5,962 nt of DNA from an uncultured Streptococcus sp. (lineage in GTDB: Bacteria; Bacillota; Bacilli; Lactobacillales; Streptococcaceae): the NCBI GenBank assembly GCA_902480035.1, contig CABSRC010000094.1:1-5962 (forward strand), given 5' to 3'. This document shows positions 1 to 5,736 of this stretch, in pieces; positions within the stretch are counted from its first letter, which is position 1, and every line of letters starts with the position of its first letter. The notes under the pieces are model-generated. The model was not told the origin of the DNA. It saw only the letters and a program-made list of their open reading frames with translations, and searched no databases. The position numbers and the translations under genes were made by a program.

Positions 1-439
1 TCAGCCAGTATTTATTGATGGCGGCCTCTTCGTCTAGTAAGAGCGACTTCTCCAAAATGGCAATCCCATAGACGGGCTCCATCTGCTCGTACATCTTATG
101 TGTCTGTCCTTGCTGGCGCAGTTTTTGTACATTCTCCACCAGCTGATTGGCCAGATAATAATGGAACCGGTTCAAGAAATACTGCTGTTTGCGAATCTGG
201 ATCTCGATGATCACCTCGGTTCCATCATGGAGCTTGGCTCTCACATCCACCGCAGTGGAGAACAAGTCATCCTCCTCATAAGCCATGCTGTGGGGCTGGC
301 TTCCCTCCACTATCTGAGCGTCCGCCACATCCAGCTCCAAAATGTCTCGAATAAATGCTGCCGTCACCTCTGGCAAACTAAAAATCTTCTTGGCCATGAT
401 GTCCAAGGTCGGCGATACATGCGCGTGTCTCTTTTGCAT
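1..439 (-). CDS. Rpn-family PD-(D/E)XK nuclease / putative transposase, N-terminal part (3' end outside window)
   Basis: The frame starts at an ATG (439-437) and stays open to base 1, giving 146 residues of a protein that continues beyond the window. It begins MQKRHAHVSPTLDIMAKKIF and has the layout of the Rpn (recombination-promoting nuclease, 'transposase_31-like') family. An acidic residue in the DVRAKL segment (about residues 65-70) is followed by DGTEVIIEIQIR (72-83), where the E-x-Q core matches the PD-(D/E)XK nuclease fold. RKQQYFLNRFHYYLANQL (83-100) follows. Known members are DNA endonucleases that raise RecA-independent recombination; many are multicopy and none needs terminal repeats like an insertion sequence. 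The start is supported by AAGGAGT at 444-450, 4-5 nt upstream; Met15 is a weaker alternative. A terminator lies just ahead of the ribosome binding site, so expression from the upstream operon should be low. The family call is firm; activity in this copy cannot be judged without the C-terminus. Confidence 0.85.
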   Translation of the reverse strand, partial: MQKRHAHVSPTLDIMAKKIFSLPEVTAAFIRDILELDVADAQIVEGSQPHSMAYEEDDLFSTAVDVRAKLHDGTEVIIEIQIRKQQYFLNRFHYYLANQLVENVQKLRQQGQTHKMYEQMEPVYGIAILEKSLLLDEEAAINKYWL

Positions 440-456
440 CCCTACTCCTTTTCGAT

Positions 457-481
457 AAAAAATAGAGGGAAGGTCCCTCTA
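457..481 (-). terminator. Intrinsic terminator after the higBA operon, or attenuator in the Rpn leader
   Basis: A perfect 8-bp stem, TAGAGGGA / TCCCTCTA (463-470 and 474-481), has a 3-nt loop and, read on the minus strand, is followed at once by six T (462-457). This is the classic form of a Rho-independent terminator for transcription leaving higA. The + strand has no T-run after the stem, so it works in one direction only. It sits only 7 nt before the ribosome binding site of the Rpn gene. Any message for that gene must either read through it or start inside the 17 nt after it. Confidence 0.85.
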
Positions 482-525
482 CTTCTATTATTCGAAAAAA
501 ATTTGGGAAAGTGACTACACGACCA

Positions 526-1611
526 TTACGAAACGAAGTAATAGTTTTCTTTTAATTCTCTATATCTGTCAAAACTGAGAATACCCTCATTTTGTAATCT
601 TCCTAAAACAATACTAGGATGAATATCGATTTCCTCAGCAAAGCGTAGAATATCCGACTTATCAAAGTTTCCTTGTTCAACAAAAACTTGATAGTCTTCC
701 GGTCTTATTAAGAGATCTTTTGCAAACTGATCTGCCCGTTCCTCAGAACGTCGGTATGACTTACCATTTCCATCATCTGATGAAAACTCGTTCTCCAGAA
801 TATGCCCAATCTCATGGAAAAGTGAGAACCAGAAAATATCTGACGCTTTATTTCGATCTGTGAGTAAAAGCAAGGCACTACCATTTCCAAATTTTTTCGT
901 AGCACCATTTAGATTGGCATTTGGCAAAGCAGGTAGACCAACTAGGACAACACCACAATCTAGCAAGATATCATACAGGCGTTGAGGAAAGACTTCAGGA
1001 TCTTGTCTGGTCAACTTTCTCAAAGCAGGCAAGTTTCTCTCAAGCTTTCTGCGATTGAGCTTAGTAGTCGTTATATCACGCGCTTTTTTAGATGCCAACT
1101 CCAACATGATATTGGAGTTCACTATACTTTTAGTCGTGAACTCACGCGTATTTCGATAACTCACCTGATTGTTAAAAGATGAGAACTTGTCTAAACTCGC
1201 CACTCCTAGAATCTTGCGAAGCTCAACAATCTTTTCTTTCAATGTATAGCGTTTATCTGGAACGTAGCCTTCTGCCTTAAAATACTTGAAATCAATCATC
1301 TCACAGATTTCTTTCTCGCTACCTTCTTCTAGCTCTTTTTGTTCTACAATCTCTGCAACTTTTACATCATAAGCATTCTGAAGATTGAGCCAGGTTTGCA
1401 TGGAAACTCCACTTAACTTGGCTAACTTATGAGCCGTCTCTTTACTGATGGACTCCTCAGCATTGACCAGCTTGCTGATAGTCTTTGCAGAAACTCCTAA
1501 GCGCTCCGCAAACTCTTTTTGCGTTACGTTATAATCTTCAATCAACTCTTCAACATACTGACCTGGATGAAAAGCAATCAGGTCTTTGTATTCAACAATT
1601 TTCTTACTCAT
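526..1611 (-). CDS. higA: HigA-type antitoxin with XRE helix-turn-helix and ImmA/IrrE metallopeptidase domain
   Basis: This 361-residue protein is the second gene of a toxin-first operon. The N-terminal part (about 12-85) is a HigA-like XRE DNA-binding domain: FHPGQYVEELIEDYNVTQKEF is followed by an AERLGVSAKTISKLVN helix-turn-helix (35-50). The C-terminal part (about 205-345) is an ImmA/IrrE (M78-type) domain, with the zinc motif HEIGH at 266-270, a downstream acidic ligand in SEERADQFAKDLL (289-301), and the typical HPSIVLGRLQNEG near 331-343. All expected metal ligands appear present, so a working protease is plausible. The role expected from the family is to neutralise the upstream HigB toxin and repress the shared promoter. 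The ATG at 1611 overlaps the toxin stop by 8 nt (ATGAGTAA), with AGGAGG at 1624-1629 inside the toxin gene; the 12-nt spacing is long, so coupling to translation of the toxin is likely. Classic HigA antitoxins are near 100 residues, so this is the long, protease-fused form. What the protease cuts is not known from the sequence. Confidence 0.88.
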   Translation of the reverse strand: MSKKIVEYKDLIAFHPGQYVEELIEDYNVTQKEFAERLGVSAKTISKLVNAEESISKETAHKLAKLSGVSMQTWLNLQNAYDVKVAEIVEQKELEEGSEKEICEMIDFKYFKAEGYVPDKRYTLKEKIVELRKILGVASLDKFSSFNNQVSYRNTREFTTKSIVNSNIMLELASKKARDITTTKLNRRKLERNLPALRKLTRQDPEVFPQRLYDILLDCGVVLVGLPALPNANLNGATKKFGNGSALLLLTDRNKASDIFWFSLFHEIGHILENEFSSDDGNGKSYRRSEERADQFAKDLLIRPEDYQVFVEQGNFDKSDILRFAEEIDIHPSIVLGRLQNEGILSFDRYRELKENYYFVS

Positions 1612-1942
1612 AGTGATTGCTGACCTCCTCTATTTTTAGGATTTCGATTTCAACAGGACTAGGAAATACCTTTTCTAAATCCTCCTCACGAAATTCTACA
1701 ATCAACCGATAGGAACTTTTCCGACCATCTATATCCAAAGCAAACTGTCCCTGTCTCTTCCCCTTGAGTTGGTGAAAGTGATATTTAGGAAAAGCTATCA
1801 CACTGGCCAAAGAATCTGCTGCTTCCAAAAAGGTAATCAATTGATGCAACTTTACAGCAATCTTATCCGAAAAATCCTTTTTAGCCTGCCTCAGCTCTGT
1901 GCACTGCTTTTTAACAGTTTTATTTGTATAGATAAGCTTCAT
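1604..1942 (-). CDS. higB: HigB-family (RelE/ParE superfamily, 'killer') toxin
   Basis: This 112-residue, basic, small globular protein matches the plasmid-maintenance 'killer' type of HigB toxin. The diagnostic stretch is HQLKGKRQGQFALDIDG (57-73) followed by YRLIVEF (78-84), and the end ILKIEEVSNHYE (101-112) is also typical. Family members are mRNA interferases that cleave transcripts on the ribosome and are held in check by the partner antitoxin; that activity is taken from the family and not shown here. The ATG at 1942 is preceded by AGAAAGGGA (1946-1954) at short spacing. The gene is first in its operon and overlaps higA by 8 nt, the usual toxin-first order of hig systems. The promoter and a palindromic operator lie directly upstream. 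The length is normal and no break is seen. Confidence 0.88.
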   Translation of the reverse strand: MKLIYTNKTVKKQCTELRQAKKDFSDKIAVKLHQLITFLEAADSLASVIAFPKYHFHQLKGKRQGQFALDIDGRKSSYRLIVEFREEDLEKVFPSPVEIEILKIEEVSNHYE

Positions 1943-1958
1943 ATGTCCCTTTCTGTTA

Positions 1959-1993
1959 AATTAAATTACCTTTTAGGTAATTTAATTGTATCA
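1959..1993 (-). promoter_or_regulatory. higBA promoter with 13-bp palindromic operator
   Basis: On the minus strand TGATACAAT (1993-1985) is an extended -10 box (TGnTATAAT with one mismatch). No good -35 box is seen at 16-18 bp, which fits an extended -10 promoter. A perfect inverted repeat, AATTAAATTACCT (1959-1971) and AGGTAATTTAATT (1975-1987) with a 3-nt spacer, overlaps the -10 box and the predicted start of transcription near 1978. This is the expected place for HigA (or HigA-HigB) to bind and shut off its own operon. The leader would be about 36 nt. Confidence 0.75.
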
Positions 1994-2000
1994 GATTAGC

Positions 2001-2039
2001 AATGAAAAGGCCAGTTAAAACTTTCATTAACTGGTCCTT
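2001..2039 (-). terminator. Intrinsic terminator after hsdM
   Basis: Read on the minus strand, AAGG-A-CCAGTTAA (2039-2027) pairs with TTAACTGG-CCTT (2018-2007). This gives a 12-bp stem with one bulged base and an 8-nt loop, followed by a T-rich tail (TTTTCATT counting the last two paired T). It lies 22 nt after the hsdM stop and just before the higBA promoter, so it separates the restriction-modification operon from the next toxin-antitoxin operon. The T-tract is moderate, so some read-through is possible. Confidence 0.7.
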
Positions 2040-2060
2040 ATTTAATCAAAGACTGACACC

Positions 2061-3662
2061 CTACCCCTTAAACTCCTCGACAAATTTCTTGAGCTCGTCA
2101 TCGGCTTCTGGTGTCGTCCCATGCAGCTGGCTGAGCATGTTTAGAAGAGAAGCTGTCTGGGTCTCGATGGTCGCGTTGGTTTGGTTGATCTTAGCCACGA
2201 TATCTGTCAGTGGCTCTACCTCTTCTTCCTCAAAGGTATCCACATAGCGTGGGATATTGAGGTTGTAGTCATTCTCGACGATTTCCTCAAAGCTAGCCAG
2301 ATGGGCAAACTTATCCATGTCTTCTCTACTCTTATAAGCCTTAAGGATCTTCTCGATATGCGCATCCGTCATGATATTCTGATTCTTGCCCTTGTCAAAT
2401 TCCTTAGAAGCATCGATAAAGTAGACGTCCCGATTGGTCCGGCTTTTTTTGAGAATGATGACCGTCGTTGGGATGCTGGTATTGAAGAAGATATTGGCAG
2501 GAAGACCGATTACCGTATCAATGGCCCCTTCTTCCAGCAAGGCCTTGCGAATGGTTCCTTCAGCATTACCACGGAAAAGTACCCCGTGAGGAAGGACGAT
2601 AGCCATCACACCATTGTCTTGTTTCAGGTGATAGTAACCATGCAAGAGAAAGGCGAAGTCAGCCTTGGACTGAGGCGCGAGCTTACCAAATGGGGAGAAA
2701 CGAGGATCTTGGAGGAAACCAGAGCTTGCGGACCACTTAGCTGAGTAAGGAGGGTTCATGAGGACCCCATCAAAGTTGGTCGGCTCTTGGGTCGGCCAGT
2801 CTTCGTCCAGCGTATCGGCATTGTGCAAGAACTGGTTTTCCACCGGAACCCCGTGTAGGATCATGTTCATTCGAGCCAGGTTATAGGTAGAGGTATTGAG
2901 CTCCTGGCCAAAGTACTGGACCGTTTGAGGCTGGTGAGAAAATTTCTTGGCATTGAGCAAGAGGGAGCCCGATCCCATGGTGGCATCGTAGATAGTAAAG
3001 CCCTGCACGTCTTCACGCCCTAAAAAGGCAATCTGGGTCATGAGCTTGGCTACAGGCTGGGGCGTATAAAACTCTCCTGCTTTCTTACCAGAGTCGGTCG
3101 CAAACTGACCGATCAAGTACTCATAAGCATCCCCAAGCATATCACCCGCATGACCTGCCACGTCCAGCACTGCCAATTCTTTCATAACGGCAGCCACTAG
3201 CTGGTTTTGCTTTTGAGGAGTCGCCCCTAGTTTCTTGGAGTAGAGATCAATGTCTTCAAAGAGATTTTCATAGAGGTCGTCACTCTGCTCGATGTCTCGG
3301 AAGCCCTGAGCCAGATCTTCCAGCTGGAAGGTCCCTTCATTGACCCGGTCCACCAAGGCCGTAAAGGTCAAGCCTGGCTTGATGACATAGTTGAGCTCAT
3401 CAGTGATGACGGAGATCAAATCCTCTTGAGAGTTAGGATCCTCATAGTAGGACCGGTAAAGCGCCAAGGCTTCATCTAAGCTCTCTGTCTCTTCCTCCAT
3501 GGTCTCCGCCACGAAGAAGAGCAACTTATCTGAGAGATACTTGTAAAAGATCATCCCCAATAGATAAGACTTATAGTCATTGGCATCCATCTTAGAGCGG
3601 AGCACATCCGCTGAGTTCCACAGGGCTTGGTAGAGCGACTGGGAGGTTTGTGTTGTTTCCAT
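2061..3662 (-). CDS. hsdM: Type I restriction-modification methyltransferase subunit HsdM
   Basis: This 533-residue N6-adenine DNA methyltransferase would join HsdS (M2S1) to methylate host DNA and, with HsdR, form the restriction complex. The N-terminal HsdM helical domain (about 8-150) contains LRSKMDANDYKSYLLGMIFYK. The catalytic domain follows: GEFYTPQPVAKLM (196-208), the S-adenosylmethionine-binding motif I as DATMGSGSLL (226-235), and the catalytic motif IV NPPY (303-306). KADFAFLLHGYYHLK (333-347) and a C-terminal NLNIPRYVDT (467-476) are also typical of HsdM. Motif I has ATM where many relatives have PAC or similar, a tolerated variation. Length is normal and the frame is intact. The ATG at 3662 has GGAAAG at 3670-3675. 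The gene starts 21 nt after the embedded antitoxin gene and has no promoter of its own that I can see, so it is probably co-transcribed with the toxin-antitoxin pair. Its base composition is richer in GC than that of the hsdS variable domains. Confidence 0.95.
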   Translation of the reverse strand: METTQTSQSLYQALWNSADVLRSKMDANDYKSYLLGMIFYKYLSDKLLFFVAETMEEETESLDEALALYRSYYEDPNSQEDLISVITDELNYVIKPGLTFTALVDRVNEGTFQLEDLAQGFRDIEQSDDLYENLFEDIDLYSKKLGATPQKQNQLVAAVMKELAVLDVAGHAGDMLGDAYEYLIGQFATDSGKKAGEFYTPQPVAKLMTQIAFLGREDVQGFTIYDATMGSGSLLLNAKKFSHQPQTVQYFGQELNTSTYNLARMNMILHGVPVENQFLHNADTLDEDWPTQEPTNFDGVLMNPPYSAKWSASSGFLQDPRFSPFGKLAPQSKADFAFLLHGYYHLKQDNGVMAIVLPHGVLFRGNAEGTIRKALLEEGAIDTVIGLPANIFFNTSIPTTVIILKKSRTNRDVYFIDASKEFDKGKNQNIMTDAHIEKILKAYKSREDMDKFAHLASFEEIVENDYNLNIPRYVDTFEEEEVEPLTDIVAKINQTNATIETQTASLLNMLSQLHGTTPEADDELKKFVEEFKG

Positions 3663-3683
3663 AGTAATTCTTTCCGATTTCTT

Positions 3684-3977
3684 TTAGACCTTTTCTTGTT
3701 CCAGTGGGACGACAGCGAGGGTCTTGCCCAGACTGGCTAAGACTTTCAAGACCGTATCCAATTGAGGACTGGTCTTTCCAGTTTCCATCCGAGCGATGAC
3801 CGGTTGACTGACCCCACTGAGTTCTTCTAGTTTCTTTTGGCTAATGCCCTTTTCATGCCGAGCTTCGATCAGCTCTGTCATAATCGCAACCCGCAGATCA
3901 CTTTCCAGGATTTCTTCCTTGGTGAAGAGCTCTGCTCTCACATCTTTCCAATTGCTGCCGATGGCACTATTCTTCAT
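3684..3977 (-). CDS. XRE-family antitoxin of the embedded toxin-antitoxin pair
   Basis: This 97-residue protein has one XRE/Cro-type DNA-binding domain: helices from about residue 36, with the helix-turn-helix SQKKLEELSGVSQPVIARMET (46-66) and a following LDTVLKVLASLGKTLAVVPL (73-92). The N-terminal 30 residues are the likely toxin-binding or dimer part. The arrangement matches HigA-type antitoxins that pair with Gp49-like HigB toxins. The ATG at 3977 lies inside the toxin gene (11-nt overlap) and has GAGGG at 3985-3989 at 7-nt spacing. It should neutralise the toxin and bind the repeats at 4358-4401. Since hsdM follows after 21 nt, it may act as a regulator of hsdM as well; that is inference. 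It differs from the HigA at 526-1611 in size and domain content, so the two pairs are unlikely to cross-neutralise. Confidence 0.88.
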   Translation of the reverse strand: MKNSAIGSNWKDVRAELFTKEEILESDLRVAIMTELIEARHEKGISQKKLEELSGVSQPVIARMETGKTSPQLDTVLKVLASLGKTLAVVPLEQEKV

Positions 3978-4332
3978 CTCTTAGCCCTCTTTCCTTCAAA
4001 TCTTGCAACTCCCGCTTGGCTTTCTCGATTTCTCGTCTAGGTGTCTTTTGCGTTTTTTTGACAAAAGGATGCAGTAAGACAAAGCTCCCATCCATCCAAG
4101 CCACGAATAAAATCCGATCTCGCAAGGGTCTCAACTCCCAAATCTCCGCATCCAGATGCTTGATGTAGGGTTGGCCAGCACGTGTCCCCTGCTGGCTTAA
4201 AAGCTCGATGTAGTCGTTGAGCTTGTTGAGTTTGATCCGGCTGTCCTTATTATCGCGACGAGCTAGCTCCCTCATGTAGTCTAGGACCGGTTGATTCCCC
4301 TGTTTGTCCTTATAAAAATAAATAGCGTGCAC
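3967..4332 (-). CDS. RelE/ParE-superfamily toxin (HigB/Gp49-like), GTG start
   Basis: This 121-residue protein belongs to the phage Gp49-like HigB branch of RelE toxins. The start HAIYFYKDKQGNQPVLDYM, the core IWELRPLRDRILFVAW (64-79) and the end LLHPFVKKTQKTPRREIEKA (86-105) are all characteristic. Relatives are ribosome-dependent mRNA interferases; activity here is inferred from the family. I place the start at GTG (4332-4330). AAAAGGGG at 4340-4347 gives a ribosome binding site with 7-nt spacing, homologous proteins begin at this point, and the promoter -10 box at 4355-4360 leaves a leader of roughly 15 nt. The same frame is open up to an ATG at 4440, but that would put the promoter and operator inside the coding region and add 36 residues unlike the family. 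It overlaps the antitoxin gene by 11 nt. The pair lies between hsdS and hsdM. Confidence 0.85.
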   Translation of the reverse strand: MHAIYFYKDKQGNQPVLDYMRELARRDNKDSRIKLNKLNDYIELLSQQGTRAGQPYIKHLDAEIWELRPLRDRILFVAWMDGSFVLLHPFVKKTQKTPRREIEKAKRELQDLKERGLRDEE

Positions 4333-4354
4333 AAAGCAACCCCTTTTCGAATTT

Positions 4355-4383
4355 ATTATAACTCTAAAGTTATTAAAAGTAAA
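4355..4383 (-). promoter_or_regulatory. Promoter of the embedded toxin-antitoxin pair, probably also of hsdM
   Basis: On the minus strand a perfect -10 box TATAAT (4360-4355) is preceded by exactly 17 bp and a -35 box TTTACT (4383-4378, four of six matches to TTGACA). Transcription would start near 4348, just before the AAAAGGGG ribosome binding site of the GTG-started toxin gene. No terminator is seen between here and the end of hsdM, so toxin, antitoxin and hsdM would share this message. Confidence 0.8.
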
Positions 4384-4401
4384 TACTTTTAAGTTATTAA
4401 A
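4358..4401. promoter_or_regulatory. Candidate operator: two inverted repeats and a direct repeat over the promoter
   Basis: Three nested repeats cover the promoter. TTAAAAGTA (4373-4381) and TACTTTTAA (4384-4392) form a perfect 9-bp inverted repeat with a 2-nt spacer across the -35 box. ATAACT (4358-4363) and AGTTAT (4368-4373) form a 6-bp inverted repeat across the -10 box. AAGTTATTAAA occurs twice in the same direction (4367-4377 and 4391-4401), 24 bp apart. They are placed where a dimeric XRE antitoxin would block RNA polymerase. Which repeat is the real half-site cannot be decided by eye, and AT-richness makes short repeats likely. Confidence 0.6.
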
Positions 4402-4408
4402 TACTAAG

Positions 4409-4438
4409 GAGCACCCTTTGAAAAGATCAAAGAGGCTC
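4409..4438 (-). terminator. Strong hairpin between hsdS and the toxin gene, possible weak terminator
   Basis: Read on the minus strand, GAGCCTCTTTG (4438-4428) pairs with CAAAGGG-T-GCTC (4420-4409), giving 11 pairs (one G-U) with one bulged base and a 7-nt loop ATCTTTT. The sequence after it, CTTAGTATTT, is only partly T-rich, so termination of the hsdS message may be incomplete. Its site, 60 nt after the hsdS stop and before the toxin promoter, suits a partial terminator that separates hsdS from the toxin-antitoxin-hsdM unit. Confidence 0.5.
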
Positions 4439-4457
4439 ACTTATACTATTCGAAAAA
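4439..4457 (+). repeat. 19-nt segment matching 481-499 at 17 positions
   Basis: ACTTATACTATTCGAAAAA here matches ACTTCTATTATTCGAAAAA at 481-499 in the same orientation, with two mismatches. Each copy directly abuts a hairpin (4409-4438 and 463-481). The TATACTATTCGAAAA part also recalls, from memory, the boxA start of pneumococcal BOX elements, but no further BOX sequence is present. Chance similarity in AT-rich DNA cannot be excluded. Confidence 0.3.
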
Positions 4458-4497
4458 TGATGTGCTTATGGTTGCTTTTAAGGATCAATTTTGAAGG

Positions 4498-5736
4498 TTA
4501 GATAAACATATCTTGTAAGAGTTTCTTTTTCAGTGTTTCGAGCTGCGAAATTTTTTCTTGGTGAGTAGCGATAAGACTATCAAGGTTAGAGAAGTAAGTG
4601 CCGATGGCTTGCTGTTCTTCCATACAAGGGACTAATATCTTTTGATTTTTTACAATATCACTATTGAGATTAACTTGACTTCCTGGTTGACCGTATCGAT
4701 TCCATTTTTCTCTATACATTTCTAGCCATTGAAACATAAATTCTCTATCAAATTTTGGATTCATAAAAATTAAAAATCCATCATGTACGCCAGTTTTAAC
4801 GTAGTTAACAACAGGTTTTCCAACAGTAGCAGCAATACTAAGTAATAAATGAGGCTCCGTTAGAACTCTTGTTTTTTCTTGGCCTAATTTTGATATTTTT
4901 TGTTCCAAACTATAAATTCTGCCATTCTGACTTGTCACATCAGAGATACGTAACCAGCCAATTTCTGAATTTGTATCAAACCATTTTGGATCTTGTATTG
5001 GTCTCGGAGAAGCACCTCTAACAATATCAGTCAGCTCCCCAATATATTTTTCTTCCCACTCACCTTCGAATCCATCTAAACGAATCTCAGGAACGGTCTG
5101 TCCAGCTTTGGGAAACATCTTGGATAGCATGGTCGCCTTGAGAGATTGGTAGTTTGCAAGATTGTCCTTATAGCTAGCAAGAAGGTCATCGAGGGTGCGG
5201 AAGAGGGAGCCAATGGCGGATTGTTCGGAGTAGGATGTCATACCAATCTTCCAGTCTCCGTATTCTTTCCCATTAACCCCAGGTTGACCTGACCGTTGAG
5301 AAGTGATTTCAATAAATTGCTTATACTTATCGGTAAGCGTCTGTTGAAAAACAAAATTTCCGTCAAATGAATCACGTAATCTTGCTCTAATTAAGAATCC
5401 AGCATAATAGACTTCACCATCTGATTCTCTATAAAGATATGTTTTACCAACACTTGCACCAGTACGTGCGAATAGGAGATCATTCTTCTGCAATTTATAG
5501 TTTTCATAGTCCTCTTCAGTAATATTAACATCTGGAGAACTAAGTTTATCAGTTAAAAATAATCTAGAAGAATCATCTATATCTGTAATTCTAAGATATT
5601 TATGAATACCATCAAAATTCTTTGCAGAAGCATTTAAACCATATTCGATAGAATTTGATATTTCACTAAGTATTATATATTTCCACTTATCATTAAAATT
5701 CATAAATCTAATTTTGGGAATTTTAAAACTATTCAT
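4498..5736 (-). CDS. hsdS: Type I restriction-modification specificity subunit HsdS
   Basis: HsdS selects the bipartite DNA target of the HsdM/HsdR complex. With the start at ATG 5736 the protein has 412 residues, the usual length. Order: a PKIRF...FNDKW entry motif (about 7-18), target-recognition domain 1 (about 20-165), a conserved linker helix EQSAIGSLFRTLDDLLASYK (171-190) running to KMF, a second entry motif PEIRLDGFEGEW (216-227), target-recognition domain 2 (about 228-370), and a closing conserved helix EEQQAIGTYFSNLDSLI (373-389) ending LLQDMF. Family proteins begin a few residues before the P-x-I-R-F motif, which supports 5736; the in-frame ATG at 5766 has no ribosome binding site and would add 10 atypical residues. 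GGAAAA at 5742-5747 is a weak site, and the start overlaps the previous gene by 8 nt (ATGAATAG), suggesting coupled translation. The variable domains are much more AT-rich than the linker (about 5090-5245), a sign of domain exchange. hsdS before hsdM is not the common order. The target sequence cannot be read from the protein. Confidence 0.93.
   Translation of the reverse strand: MNSFKIPKIRFMNFNDKWKYIILSEISNSIEYGLNASAKNFDGIHKYLRITDIDDSSRLFLTDKLSSPDVNITEEDYENYKLQKNDLLFARTGASVGKTYLYRESDGEVYYAGFLIRARLRDSFDGNFVFQQTLTDKYKQFIEITSQRSGQPGVNGKEYGDWKIGMTSYSEQSAIGSLFRTLDDLLASYKDNLANYQSLKATMLSKMFPKAGQTVPEIRLDGFEGEWEEKYIGELTDIVRGASPRPIQDPKWFDTNSEIGWLRISDVTSQNGRIYSLEQKISKLGQEKTRVLTEPHLLLSIAATVGKPVVNYVKTGVHDGFLIFMNPKFDREFMFQWLEMYREKWNRYGQPGSQVNLNSDIVKNQKILVPCMEEQQAIGTYFSNLDSLIATHQEKISQLETLKKKLLQDMFI

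Noticed and set aside
1..439. An insertion sequence carrying the Rpn gene
   Set aside because: No terminal inverted repeats or target duplication were found, and the Rpn family is not bounded by such ends; the 3' side is also not visible.
98..514. Open frame on the + strand (138 codons) opposite the Rpn gene
   Set aside because: The minus strand encodes a well-matched Rpn nuclease; the + frame also runs through the terminator hairpin and shows no family features.
708..908. Short minus-strand frame inside higA
   Set aside because: It lies in another frame of the ImmA/IrrE domain coding region and has no independent start signal.
2181..2744. Long open frame on the + strand (187 codons) opposite hsdM
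   Set aside because: It is fully antisense to a clear HsdM, has no ribosome binding site or recognisable protein features, and is explained by hsdM codon bias.
4333..4440. N-terminal extension of the toxin to an ATG at 4440
   Set aside because: The extension would contain the TATAAT promoter and the operator repeats, and family members start at the HAIYFYKD region with the GTG at 4332.
4409..4457. A true BOX element
   Set aside because: Only about 15 nt resemble the boxA start; no boxB or boxC-like continuation is present.
4498..5736. Phase-variable inversion within hsdS
   Set aside because: The two halves share only short protein motifs; their DNA is too different to act as inversion repeats, and no recombinase or second hsdS copy is in the window.
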